NCBI GenBank assembly: GCA_017556145.1 | Contig: JAFZCU010000104.1 | Coordinates: 1 to 41,726, forward strand | DNA length: 41,726 nt | Source of the DNA: Prevotella sp. | GTDB taxonomy: Bacteria > Bacteroidota > Bacteroidia > Bacteroidales > Bacteroidaceae | Reading direction: 5' to 3' | In this document: piece by piece, positions 1 through 9,739 of the stretch | Layout of the letters: each line of letters opens with the position of its first letter | Numbering within the stretch: position 1 is the first letter of the stretch | Translations under genes and position numbers: made by a program | Notes under the pieces: model-generated | What the model saw: only the letters and a program-made list of their open reading frames with translations | What the model was told of the DNA's origin: nothing | The model's database searches: none

Positions 1-69
1 CTTAACCTTACCTGTACCGGTGAATGAGAATCTCTTCTTGGCACCGGAATTTGTCTTTACTTTTGGCAT
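1..69 (-). CDS. rpmI: 50S ribosomal protein L35 (N-terminal fragment, cut by window edge)
   Basis: The first 23 codons read MPKVKTNSGAKKRFSFTGTG and then KVK, the classic N-terminus of bacterial L35, a small basic protein of the large ribosomal subunit. The start is the ATG at 67-69; the rest lies beyond position 1. It follows infC on the same strand with a gap of about 100 bases, matching the widespread infC-rpmI-rplT order, so rplT is expected next outside the window. The identification rests on the short N-terminal match plus gene order. Confidence 0.9.
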   Translation of the reverse strand, partial: MPKVKTNSGAKKRFSFTGTGKVK

Positions 70-145
70 TGTTTTTAAAAAATTTAATTGTTATTAATTA
101 AAGCGGTGGCAACGCATATACCGGGCGCAGCGCACCTTATTTCTT

Positions 146-166
146 CATTGAACATTGACCATTGAA
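146..166. repeat. Heptad tandem repeat in the infC-rpmI junction
   Basis: Three 7-bp units in a row, cattgaa, cattgac and cattgaa, lie two bases from the infC stop codon. It is one of several short-period repeats that occupy operon junctions in this window. No protein or RNA function is evident. Confidence 0.7.
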
Positions 167-168
167 GA

Positions 169-888
169 TTACTCTTCTGTCTCGGTCAGTTTCTTCAGCG
201 CATCGGCGCTGATCTTCGCATTGGCAAGCAAACCACCATTGGCAGGCGTCTCAACTTCCACCTCAGGAGCCTGAACGGACTTTCTCACTTCTTTTGCCTC
301 TGCGGCTGCCGTAGCAGAGCCCTGAAGCCTTTCACGGTCACGGGCCTGCTGGCTCTTCTTCTTCTCGCCGGCCTTCTTCGGAGCAAGGTAGATGAACATC
401 TTCTTACCTTCGAGCGACGGCATCGACTCCACCTTACCTACCTCCTCCAAATCATTGGCGAAACGCAGCAACAGCACCTCGCCCTGCTCCTTGAACAGGA
501 TGGAGCGTCCGCGGAAGAACACATAGGCACGAACCTTATTGCCTTCCTCAAGAAACTCCTTGGCATGCTTCAGCTTGAACTGATAGTCATGCTCATCGGT
601 CTGAGGACCGAAACGGATTTCCTTCACCTCCACCTTTACCTGCTTGGCCTTCATTTCCTTCTGGCGCTTCTTCTGCTGGTAGAGGAACTTGGAGTAATCG
701 ATGAGACGACAGACTGGGGGGTTGGCATTGGGGGAAATCTCTACAAGATCAACACCCTCGTCATGGGCCATATTCAATGCTTCGCGGATAGGAACAACGG
801 TGCTGCCATTGTCACCGACGATGCGGACTTCACGTACTCGGATCTGCTCGTTGATCCGGTACTGATTCTTCAGTTTGTCATTCTTCAT
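169..888 (-). CDS. infC: Translation initiation factor IF-3
   Basis: IF-3 binds the 30S subunit, keeps it apart from 50S and checks the start codon and initiator tRNA. The N-terminal domain ([19 protein letters not shown], then REAL...[20 protein letters not shown]) and the C-terminal domain (KVKEIRFGP...[29 protein letters not shown], read in pieces) are both intact. At 239 residues it is longer than the usual 170-200 because of a charged, Ala/Glu/Lys-rich tail of about 55 residues after KKAGEKKK. The ATG at 886-888 is chosen; a TTG directly upstream (889-891) is in frame and could also serve. It lies downstream of thrS and has its own promoter-like element at 913-920, so it may be transcribed both with and without thrS. 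Confidence 0.96.
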   Translation of the reverse strand: MKNDKLKNQYRINEQIRVREVRIVGDNGSTVVPIREALNMAHDEGVDLVEISPNANPPVCRLIDYSKFLYQQKKRQKEMKAKQVKVEVKEIRFGPQTDEHDYQFKLKHAKEFLEEGNKVRAYVFFRGRSILFKEQGEVLLLRFANDLEEVGKVESMPSLEGKKMFIYLAPKKAGEKKKSQQARDRERLQGSATAAAEAKEVRKSVQAPEVEVETPANGGLLANAKISADALKKLTETEE

Positions 889-912
889 CAACTATTTTTT
901 AGAAATCGGCTG

Positions 913-920
913 CAAAATTA
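913..920 (-). promoter_or_regulatory. Candidate -7 promoter element for infC
   Basis: Read on the minus strand this is TAATTTTG, matching the Bacteroidetes -7 consensus TAnnTTTG, about 25 bases before the infC ATG. No clear TTTG (-33) is visible at the expected distance, so support is partial. Confidence 0.45.
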
Positions 921-933
921 CTAATTTTTGTTT

Positions 934-1036
934 AGAGTTTATTGTTTATAGTTTATAGATGATTACTCTTTTAAGAATATTTAACTACTCGCCAATCGTA
1001 TCAACTATAAACTATAAACTTTAAACTATAAACTCT
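934..1036. repeat. Inverted pair of TTTATAG heptad arrays between thrS and infC
   Basis: The left arm (934-958) is built of agtttat / gtttata-type heptads and the right arm (1005-1036) is its near-perfect reverse complement; about 46 bases separate them. A transcript could fold into a long stem just before infC. An 18-base stretch of the left arm (944-961) recurs exactly at 7046-7063 in an unrelated junction, so this is a dispersed repeat rather than a gene-specific leader. Confidence 0.75.
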
Positions 1037-1042
1037 TCATTA

Positions 1043-2986
<1,944 letters not shown>

Positions 2987-3020
2987 ATCTACAATATATG
3001 TTTGAATTTGAAATTGCGTG

Positions 3021-3052
3021 CAAAGATACTACATTTTCGTGAATCCCACAAA
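3021..3052 (-). promoter_or_regulatory. Bacteroidetes-type promoter for thrS
   Basis: On the minus strand TTTG (3052-3049) is followed after 20 bases by TATCTTTG (3028-3021), the best match in the window to the TTTG / TAnnTTTG consensus. Transcription would start near 3014-3017, giving a leader of roughly 30 bases before the thrS ATG. Confidence 0.7.
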
Positions 3053-3067
3053 CTTTTGCGCAAAAGA

Positions 3068-5062
3068 TTATTTCTCACGGTACTTCTTGATGATGCTATA
3101 GGCGTCATAGAGTCCCAATTCGCCCGCTTTCGAAAGGTCGGCGATACCTTCAGCCTTCTTCTCCGTATGCAAATAGACGATACCCCGGTTATAATAGGCC
3201 TCGGGGATATTGCCGTCCAGACCGATAGCCCGGCTGAAGTCGTCGATGGCCCGCTGATAGTCCTTCCGCTGGGCATACAGGCATCCCCGGTTATAATATA
3301 AATAGGGATTATGAGGTGCATACTTCAGGGCCTCGCACAAGTCGCTCAGCACATTAGCCGACTTGAGGTCGATATTGGTTCCCTGCGAGGCATTAAACTC
3401 ATTCAGTTTGGCCTGACAAGCCGCCCGCTGCCAATAGGCCAGCACAGAGGCAGAATCCAAATGCTGGAGCGTGGAGAGGTCGTCGATGGCATTGTCGAAG
3501 TTCTGAATACCGCTGTAGGCCACGGCCCTGAGCATCAGCAACGGCCTTACACGTTCATCTCCTCTCGCATCAGCAATAGCCATCGTCACAGAGTCGATGA
3601 ATGCAATATGACGCTGCATTCTATTTTCATCAATCATCGGTTGCGTGCAAGTGATCTGCAGGGGCCTCGTCTTGGACTGCTGATTGAAACCCTCGACCTC
3701 CTTGTCGTACGGGATATAGGAATGCATCTCATCCCTGACGGCATAGAACGACAAGGCAAACATCGGCTTCAGGCCTACATCCACCTTACGGTTCTGCACC
3801 TTTCCACGATAGTCGCTCTTATACTCGTGCTCCACCTCCTGCTCGTCGGCTACCACCAGCTGGTTATACTTGTCAGGATCGGTGTCGCTCTTCCTGCGCA
3901 TCTGCCGTTTCGAGAGTCTCGGCTGCTTGCCATAGCGCTTGTCCATCTGCGCCTTGAGGATACGGAACTCGTCGAGTTCTGCCAGCTTGGTATTGCCTAA
4001 GCGACGATAGCAGGAAGCCCGATGCTCCAGGCCGAACCAGAAATTGGGGAATTCCTCGATCACCTTCGAATAGTCGCGGATAGCCCCCTTCAGATCACCT
4101 GTCTGTTCCAGCAACAAGGCACGGTTGAAGAGCGCCATCAGGTCATTCGGCTCCAGACGAAGCACAAAGTCGAAGTCCTCGATACCCCGGTTGTCATCAC
4201 CCACCTGCGCACGCAGCAATCCACGGTTATAATGACCGAGGAAATTATTCGGATCAAGGTCGAGTGCGGTATCATAATCCGCCATCGCCCCTCGCAGATT
4301 GTTTTGATTATAACGTGCTAAAGCCCGATTGATATAGTTGCCAGCATGCTTAGGCAGCAGATGAATCGACTTGTCGAGGAACCCTTCTCCCTCCTTCCAT
4401 TTCTGACGAGCCAGGCTGATAATAGCCCTTTCTGCCCAGATACCGCCATCGTAAGGATCGAGTTCCAAACTCTTATCGAGCGACTTCACAGCCCGTGTCG
4501 TATCTTTCTGCAACAGATAGATCTCCGCCTGCATGGAATAGGCCCTCGCATAGCGCGACCAGTGCTGAAGCATCGTATCGATCTCTGCCAAACCCCGCTC
4601 ATAGTCTTTCTCCTGAATACGGCAGAGAATGCGGTTATGCCACAGGTTCTGACTCTCTGGGTCATAGCGCAGGGCCTTCGTATAATCCTCGATGGCTGCT
4701 GCGAATTTCTTCTGATTGATACGGCAGAGGCCACGCAACTCATAGAGTCCTACGACGTAGGGATTGCGCTCAATGGCTTCTGTGCAGTCGCTTTCCGCAC
4801 CCCGATAGTCGTCCAGATAGAATTTCGCCACGCCTCTGAAATACCAAGGTTCGTAAAGATAGGGCTTGGCGGAAATCGCCTGGTTGAAATACTGGATAGA
4901 GAGCACATAGTCCTCATAATAAAGCGCTGAACGCCCTATCATCACCAGGCGATCGATATTATATTGGGCGAAAGAAGTGAGAAGTGAAAAGTGAAAAGTG
5001 AAAAGTAGTGGCAGAACCCTCTGCCACCACATTCGCTTTATATAAATCCGACCTTTCTTCAT
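3068..5062 (-). CDS. Exported tetratricopeptide repeat protein
   Basis: A 664-residue protein with a hydrophobic export signal (about residues 10-32, ending SFAQ) followed by at least ten TPR units, e.g. YYEDYVLSIQYFNQAISAKP, YLYEPWYFRGVAKFYLDDY and NYINRALARYNQNNLRGAM. A middle stretch (about residues 385-480) lacks TPRs; more TPRs follow to the C-terminus. TPRs are scaffolds for protein contacts; the specific partner is unknown. A TPR gene just upstream of thrS is a recurrent arrangement in Bacteroidales. The start at 5062 is 24 bases past the def stop. The signal-peptide segment FTFHFSLLTS is encoded by a heptad repeat array, so this N-terminus has been reshaped by repeat DNA. Confidence 0.85.
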   Translation of the reverse strand: MKKGRIYIKRMWWQRVLPLLFTFHFSLLTSFAQYNIDRLVMIGRSALYYEDYVLSIQYFNQAISAKPYLYEPWYFRGVAKFYLDDYRGAESDCTEAIERNPYVVGLYELRGLCRINQKKFAAAIEDYTKALRYDPESQNLWHNRILCRIQEKDYERGLAEIDTMLQHWSRYARAYSMQAEIYLLQKDTTRAVKSLDKSLELDPYDGGIWAERAIISLARQKWKEGEGFLDKSIHLLPKHAGNYINRALARYNQNNLRGAMADYDTALDLDPNNFLGHYNRGLLRAQVGDDNRGIEDFDFVLRLEPNDLMALFNRALLLEQTGDLKGAIRDYSKVIEEFPNFWFGLEHRASCYRRLGNTKLAELDEFRILKAQMDKRYGKQPRLSKRQMRRKSDTDPDKYNQLVVADEQEVEHEYKSDYRGKVQNRKVDVGLKPMFALSFYAVRDEMHSYIPYDKEVEGFNQQSKTRPLQITCTQPMIDENRMQRHIAFIDSVTMAIADARGDERVRPLLMLRAVAYSGIQNFDNAIDDLSTLQHLDSASVLAYWQRAACQAKLNEFNASQGTNIDLKSANVLSDLCEALKYAPHNPYLYYNRGCLYAQRKDYQRAIDDFSRAIGLDGNIPEAYYNRGIVYLHTEKKAEGIADLSKAGELGLYDAYSIIKKYREK

Positions 5063-5090
5063 TTTTCACTCCTCACTTTTCACTTCTCAC
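4974..5090. repeat. Inverted heptad arrays spanning the def stop and the signal peptide of the TPR gene
   Basis: The left arm (4974-5006) is agtgaaa-type heptads; the right arm (5062-5090) is the reverse complement (tttcac / ttctcac units). Between them is a perfect 8-bp hairpin, gtggcaga (5008-5015) with tctgccac (5020-5027). The right arm covers the def stop codon and the TPR start region; the left arm is translated into the signal peptide. Confidence 0.8.
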
Positions 5091-5647
5091 CTTCTAACCG
5101 GTTTCGTCCGGTAACCACAACGGTAGCGGCCCTTTACCAAAGCCGTCAGCTTGCTCTTTATCAACTGCTTACGAAGCGGTGAGATATGGTCGACAAACAT
5201 CTTACCGTCCAGATGGTCGAACTCGTGCTGCATCACGCGGGCCAGATAACCCTCTATCCATTCGTCGTGATGCTGAAACGTCTCATCATCCCACTCCACA
5301 CGGATACGCGTGGGACGCACCACCTTCTCGTGGATGGCAGGCAACGACAGACAGCCTTCCTCAGAGGAATCCGTCTTCGACTCGTCATATTCCACGATAT
5401 GCGGATTGATATACACCTGACGGAAGCCCTTATACTCAGGCAGGTCGTCAGAAATCACATCCAGATCGATGACCGACAACCGGATGGCCTTGCCAATCTG
5501 AGGCGCTGCCAAGCCGATACCCTCCGACTCTGCCAACGTCTCCCACATATCGGCAATTAACTGCTTCAAGTCGGGATAGTCGGGGGTGATGTCCTCAGCC
5601 ACCTTACGAAGCACGGGCTGTCCATATATATAAATAGGTAGGATCAT
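5087..5647 (-). CDS. def: Peptide deformylase
   Basis: Metalloenzyme that removes the formyl group from the initiator methionine of new proteins. All three signature motifs are present: [17 protein letters not shown] (metal-binding Cys) and QHEFDHLDG (two metal-binding His and catalytic Glu). Length of 186 residues is normal. ATG at 5645-5647. It sits between ruvX (gap of 30 bases made of two copies of a 15-mer) and the TPR gene, all on the minus strand, consistent with one operon. Confidence 0.97.
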   Translation of the reverse strand: MILPIYIYGQPVLRKVAEDITPDYPDLKQLIADMWETLAESEGIGLAAPQIGKAIRLSVIDLDVISDDLPEYKGFRQVYINPHIVEYDESKTDSSEEGCLSLPAIHEKVVRPTRIRVEWDDETFQHHDEWIEGYLARVMQHEFDHLDGKMFVDHISPLRKQLIKSKLTALVKGRYRCGYRTKPVRR

Positions 5648-5681
5648 TTACTATTTGACAATTTACTATTTGACAATTTAC
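5647..5681. repeat. Two perfect 15-bp units filling the ruvX-def junction
   Basis: The unit tttactatttgacaa occurs at 5647-5661 and 5662-5676, followed by a partial third copy. It runs exactly from the def start codon to the ruvX stop codon, so the entire spacer is repeat. Confidence 0.85.
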
Positions 5682-6094
5682 ACTTTTCGACTGCGGAGAT
5701 AGTCTTCAAGGATAATCGTAGCGCTGATCTCGTCGACAAGGGCTTTGTCCTGACGGGCCTTTTTCTTCAGTCCCCCGTCAATCATCGCCTGATGCGCCAG
5801 CACCGAGGTAAACCGCTCGTCGAAATACTCGATGGGCACCTCAGGAACCGCCTTGCGCCAACGATTCACGAACTGCTGCACACGTGCGAGATTCTCACTG
5901 GGCTGACCATTAGGCTGACGGGGTTCGCCAATCACGATGCGCTCCACAGCCTCCTTGGCCATATAGGTTTTCAGCCAGTCGAACAGTTCAGATGTAGAAA
6001 CAGTCGCCAACCCTCCTGCTATCAACTGAAGAGGGTCGGTGACTGCTATACCGGTACGCTTCTTACCGTAGTCAATGGAAAGAATCCGCGCCAA
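5678..6094 (-). CDS. ruvX: YqgF/RuvX family Holliday-junction-resolvase-like nuclease
   Basis: RNase H-fold protein of 138 residues. The N-terminal MARILSIDYGKKRTGIAVTD carries the conserved DYG acidic site and the GIA motif; YFDERFTSVLA and KALVDEISATIILEDYL carry the other acidic residues. The family takes part in 5' end processing of pre-16S rRNA and has been proposed as a backup resolvase. The start is a TTG at 6092-6094, chosen because it gives the family N-terminus. Five bases separate it from the SPOR gene upstream, so the two are probably cotranscribed. Confidence 0.93.
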   Translation of the reverse strand: MARILSIDYGKKRTGIAVTDPLQLIAGGLATVSTSELFDWLKTYMAKEAVERIVIGEPRQPNGQPSENLARVQQFVNRWRKAVPEVPIEYFDERFTSVLAHQAMIDGGLKKKARQDKALVDEISATIILEDYLRSRKV

Positions 6095-6099
6095 AGTGC

Positions 6100-6597
6100 T
6101 TACTGGTTAGAAAGCAACCAGGCATCGGGATAGGTGGCACGCAACTGGTCACGGCTGCGGGCAGCATCTGCCTTATTGGCGAAGGTGGCAGCAACCACAC
6201 GGTACATATTGCGATCCTCGTTCTTCACGATCTGAGCATCATAGCCAGCATCGCGGAGGCGCTGCTGCAGACCTTCTGCATTTGAAACCAAGCCGAAGGA
6301 GCCGACAACCACGCTGAATGCCTTCAGACCGTTACCGCTAACCATTGACACACGCTCCTGACGAACAGACACATTGTCGGCATTGTCCGTCACACGGGTA
6401 GCATTGGCAGGTCTTGTCTGCACGGGAGCCACAACAGCCGTAGAAGTTTCCACTGGCTGAGCAGTCTGCTGAGCGGTCTGAGTGTCATACTGCTTTGCCT
6501 TCTCGTAAGCCTTCTTGTAGGCACTTTCCTTTGTTCCACAACTTGTCATTCCCAGTGCGAGGCATAATCCTGCGCATAAAACGGTGTACTTTTTCAT
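6100..6597 (-). CDS. SPOR-domain lipoprotein
   Basis: 165 residues. The signal peptide ends in a lipobox (LGMTSC, Cys about residue 20), so the protein is anchored in the envelope. A low-complexity Gln/Thr/Val linker leads to a C-terminal SPOR domain (FSVVVGSFGLVSNAEGLQQR to the end), which binds glycan strands stripped of stem peptides, often at the division site. First gene of a likely SPOR-ruvX-def-TPR operon. No strong promoter was found upstream, only a near-match (TAATTTCG on the minus strand, 6649-6642). Confidence 0.9.
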   Translation of the reverse strand: MKKYTVLCAGLCLALGMTSCGTKESAYKKAYEKAKQYDTQTAQQTAQPVETSTAVVAPVQTRPANATRVTDNADNVSVRQERVSMVSGNGLKAFSVVVGSFGLVSNAEGLQQRLRDAGYDAQIVKNEDRNMYRVVAATFANKADAARSRDQLRATYPDAWLLSNQ

Positions 6598-6765
6598 CTC
6601 TGTTTTTTATTAATGTTATACTTAAATTCAAATATTTGCTGCGAAATTACAAAAACTTGCGCAAATTGACCTAAAAAAACTGCATAAAGTTTGTTAAATA
6701 AAGCAATAAATAGCATTTTAACAAAAAATATGGGGGGAATTTATGCTTTTTTCAAAATTAATGCG

Positions 6766-6773
6766 TATATTTG
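6766..6773 (+). promoter_or_regulatory. Candidate -7 element of the YtxH operon
   Basis: TATATTTG matches TAnnTTTG; transcription would begin about 6778-6780, some 35 bases before the ATG at 6813. A reverse-facing TAATTTTG (6760-6753) lies beside it and might fire toward the SPOR gene. Confidence 0.5.
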
Positions 6774-6812
6774 CACATCCGAAACAACTGTTTAATTCAA
6801 ATAATATTAAGT

Positions 6813-7025
6813 ATGAAGAGTTTAGGTTATTTAAGCGCATTCCTCGGTGGAGCAATCGCCGGCGCTGCTCTGGGCATCCTTATGGCTCCGGAGAAAGGAT
6901 CAGACACTCGCGTAAAGATTACTGATGCAGTAGAGGACTTCATGAAGAAGCACAACATCAAACTCAGCCGCAAGGAAGTAGTCGACTTGGTGGATGACAT
7001 CGAAGATGCCACCGAGGACGAATAG
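6813..7025 (+). CDS. YtxH domain-containing small membrane protein
   Basis: 70 residues beginning MKSLGYLSAFLGGAIAGAAL, with a Gly/Ala-rich hydrophobic segment followed by the typical APEKGSDTR turn and a charged helix ending in an acidic tail. This is the YtxH family signature; such proteins are often linked to envelope or stress responses, but their biochemical role is unknown. The ATG at 6813 is preferred over an in-frame ATG at 6771, which would fall inside the predicted promoter. First of three small genes. Confidence 0.85.
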   Translation: MKSLGYLSAFLGGAIAGAALGILMAPEKGSDTRVKITDAVEDFMKKHNIKLSRKEVVDLVDDIEDATEDE

Positions 7026-7026
7026 G

Positions 7027-7060
7027 CTATAGTTTATTGTTGAAAGTTTATAGTTTATAG
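7027..7060. repeat. TTTATAG heptad array filling the YtxH/holin-like junction
   Basis: The whole spacer from the YtxH stop to the next ATG is AT-rich heptad repeat. Bases 7046-7063 are identical to 944-961 in the thrS-infC gap, which includes an ATG triplet after the array in both places. Confidence 0.75.
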
Positions 7061-7411
7061 ATGCTGTCGAGTGACAAAAACGTAGAGACGATTGCGCAAC
7101 TCATTGAGGTGCTCAAGCATTATCTCGGACTTCAGACGGAATATCTGAAGCTGGACGTGATCGACAAAGTGGTTCGTCTGATGAAGGCGGCCACTTTGGC
7201 CCTCATTTTCATCCTCATCATTGTAGCAGTAGTGATGTATTTCTCATTCGCCCTCGCCTTCTGGCTCTCCAATTTCATGGGCATGACGAAGGCATTTCTG
7301 ATTATAGGAACCATCCACCTGCTCATCTTCATCCTTTTCGTCATCTTCCGCAAGCCCTGGATCGAGAAGCCTCTCGTCCATTTCCTCGCTGGTCTCCTCC
7401 TCAGCAAGTAA
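7061..7411 (+). CDS. Phage holin superfamily III-like membrane protein
   Basis: 116 residues with two long hydrophobic helices (about residues 44-68 and 78-98) flanked by amphipathic ends, the layout of the Phage_holin_3_6 / DUF1469 family. Despite the name, chromosomal members paired with YtxH proteins are common and not phage-derived; no other phage gene is nearby. Likely an inner-membrane protein cotranscribed with its neighbours. Function unknown. Confidence 0.75.
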   Translation: MLSSDKNVETIAQLIEVLKHYLGLQTEYLKLDVIDKVVRLMKAATLALIFILIIVAVVMYFSFALAFWLSNFMGMTKAFLIIGTIHLLIFILFVIFRKPWIEKPLVHFLAGLLLSK

Positions 7412-7417
7412 ATCATT

Positions 7418-7440
7418 TCTCTCACCTCTTACCTCTAATT
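7418..7440. repeat. CTCACCT/CTTACCT heptad array before the third small gene
   Basis: Units ctcacct, cttacct and a decayed third unit (ctaatta) occupy the spacer up to the ATG at 7441. A weaker member of the junction repeats. Confidence 0.5.
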
Positions 7441-7719
7441 ATGCTTCCCGTTAAAAAGCACCCTGCCCAAGATTTCCGCACCCTTGAAGAGATCCGTCTC
7501 CGCAAGGATGAACTGATTAGCCAGATACAGGACGACAATACGAAGTTTACTTCACTATGGAATCAGACCTTCATCAAGCGAGAGGGCAATACCAAAAGCG
7601 ACTATATTTCAGGATTGATTGCCAATAGCGTAACGGCCATCGACATCTTCCTCGTCGTACGGAAACTAATCAAGAATTACAAGGGTCTTTTCGGCAAGAA
7701 TTCCAGAAGAAAAAGGTAA
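7441..7719 (+). CDS. Small conserved-type hypothetical protein, third gene of the YtxH operon
   Basis: 92 residues, Lys/Arg-rich, with an N-terminal charged helical part (RTLEEIRLRKDELISQIQ) and a weakly hydrophobic segment (YISGLIANSVTAIDIFLVV) that may associate with the membrane. I do not recognise a named family. Its position, 29 bases after the holin-like gene on the same strand, and the shared size class suggest that it works with the YtxH and holin-like proteins. Confidence 0.75.
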   Translation: MLPVKKHPAQDFRTLEEIRLRKDELISQIQDDNTKFTSLWNQTFIKREGNTKSDYISGLIANSVTAIDIFLVVRKLIKNYKGLFGKNSRRKR

Positions 7720-7744
7720 AAAAAACGGGTCCCCGCTGGGACCC
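7719..7744 (-). terminator. Rho-independent terminator on the minus strand
   Basis: Perfect 7-bp stem, gggtccc (7727-7733) with gggaccc (7738-7744), and a 4-base loop. Read on the minus strand the stem is followed by a run of eight T (7725-7718 with one C next to the stem), so it terminates leftward transcription: the lipoprotein-murB-hydrolase operon and/or the short RNA proposed at 7719-7783. On the plus strand no T-run follows. Confidence 0.75.
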
Positions 7745-7783
7745 AACCTTTGTTAACCTTAAATCTAATACTATGAAAAACAC
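7719..7783 (-). ncRNA. Candidate small RNA of about 60-65 nt
   Basis: On the minus strand TATCTTTG (7795-7788) matches the -7 consensus, with TTGG at about the -33 distance. A transcript starting near 7783 would end at the terminator at 7744-7719 after about 65 bases. A 14-bp perfect palindrome (acgattataatcgt, 7795-7808) overlaps the promoter spacer and could be an operator. No protein is encoded in this orientation. The alternative is that only the terminator is functional. Confidence 0.4.
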
Positions 7784-7888
7784 ACTGCAAAGATACGATT
7801 ATAATCGTTCCCTTCCAAGTTTTTACACAAAAAAGTCTCTGTATTTAACGTTTTTTAGCCAACAGAGCCCTTTTCCGGGCTGAATCCG

Positions 7889-8650
7889 CTAAAAAATCAC
7901 CGTTTGTCCGTCATAAGCCATCTGGATATCGGATGGCAACTTCTGATTCACCACCTCATGACGTCCGATATCGTGACAAGAATGTATCAGATAAGTCTGC
8001 TTCGCCCCCACTCTTTTTGCGAATGCGACGGCATCATCCACCAGCTGATGCGCATGGTGGGGCTTGTCAAAGCGCAGCGCATTCACCACCAGCAGCTCTG
8101 TCCCCTCCAGATAGGGCATCTCACTCTCGTCCATCGTCTTCATATCTGTGATATAGGCCAACTTGCCGATGCGATAACCCAGGATGGGCAACTTACCGTG
8201 CATCACCACAAAAGGCACAATCTCGCAATCACCAATATGAAGAGGCTCGTGGGGCAGAATCTCGTGGAGGCCGATGGCTGGCACACCTGGATAGCGGTTC
8301 TCTGCAAAACAATAAGGCAACATCTGCAGCATCGACTGACAAGCCGAAGGATCGGCATACACATTAATCTCACCAAACTGACAATAGGGCCGGATATCGT
8401 CCATACCCCCCATGTGGTCATAATGGGCGTGGGTAATCAAGATGCCGTCAATCCTACGGAAGGGCTGTGGCAGAATCTGCTGGCGGAAGTCGGGGCCGCA
8501 ATCGATGAGCAGACGCGTCTGTTCCGTCTCCACCAGCGCCGAGCAACGGGTACGCTTGTCCTTAGGATCTGTACTCTGACAGACCTCACATTGGCATCCG
8601 ATTACCGGCACGCCGCACGATGTCCCCGTTCCTAAGAATGTCAGCCTCAT
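7889..8650 (-). CDS. MBL-fold metal-dependent hydrolase, PhnP-like
   Basis: 253 residues with the metallo-beta-lactamase fold: N-terminal FLGTGTSCGVP, the Cys cluster GCQCEVC (a structural zinc site in PhnP-type enzymes), the metal motif HAHYDHMGG, then a Gly-His (VMHGKLP), an Asp (AYITDMKTM) and a C-terminal HSCHD. PhnP members cleave cyclic phosphodiesters; the true substrate here is unknown and no phosphonate genes are nearby. The ATG at 8650 lies 31 bases after murB; that spacer is a tandem repeat. Last gene of its operon. Confidence 0.85.
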   Translation of the reverse strand: MRLTFLGTGTSCGVPVIGCQCEVCQSTDPKDKRTRCSALVETEQTRLLIDCGPDFRQQILPQPFRRIDGILITHAHYDHMGGMDDIRPYCQFGEINVYADPSACQSMLQMLPYCFAENRYPGVPAIGLHEILPHEPLHIGDCEIVPFVVMHGKLPILGYRIGKLAYITDMKTMDESEMPYLEGTELLVVNALRFDKPHHAHQLVDDAVAFAKRVGAKQTYLIHSCHDIGRHEVVNQKLPSDIQMAYDGQTVIF

Positions 8651-8681
8651 CTTACTCCTTCTCTCCTTACTCCTTCTCTCC

Positions 8682-8682
<1 letters not shown>
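8651..8682. repeat. CTTACTCCTTCTCTC 15-bp tandem repeat, murB/hydrolase junction
   Basis: Two 15-bp units fill the spacer between the hydrolase start and the murB stop. Its 21-base segment 8662-8682 recurs exactly at 9714-9734 on the other side of murB. Read on the minus strand it is purine-rich (AAGGAG-like) and could act as a ribosome binding site. Confidence 0.8.
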
Positions 8683-9710
<1,028 letters not shown>

Positions 9711-9713
9711 TTC

Positions 9714-9734
9714 TCTCCTTACTCCTTCTCTCCT
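9714..9734. repeat. 21-bp direct copy of the murB-flanking repeat
   Basis: Identical to 8662-8682. It lies in the spacer between the lipoprotein stop (9740) and the murB GTG, so murB is bracketed by direct copies about 1 kb apart. Confidence 0.85.
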
Positions 9735-9739
9735 TCCTC

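Noticed and set aside
7061..7411. Holin-like gene as evidence for a prophage
   Set aside because: No lysin, capsid, tail, integrase or repressor gene is nearby, and such holin-like proteins are ordinary chromosomal partners of YtxH.
7773..7883. A 36-codon plus-strand reading frame starting MKNTLQRYDYNRS
   Set aside because: It has an appealing start context, but it overlaps the reverse promoter and palindrome, shows no domain, and codes against the more convincing terminator arrangement. Not listed as a gene.
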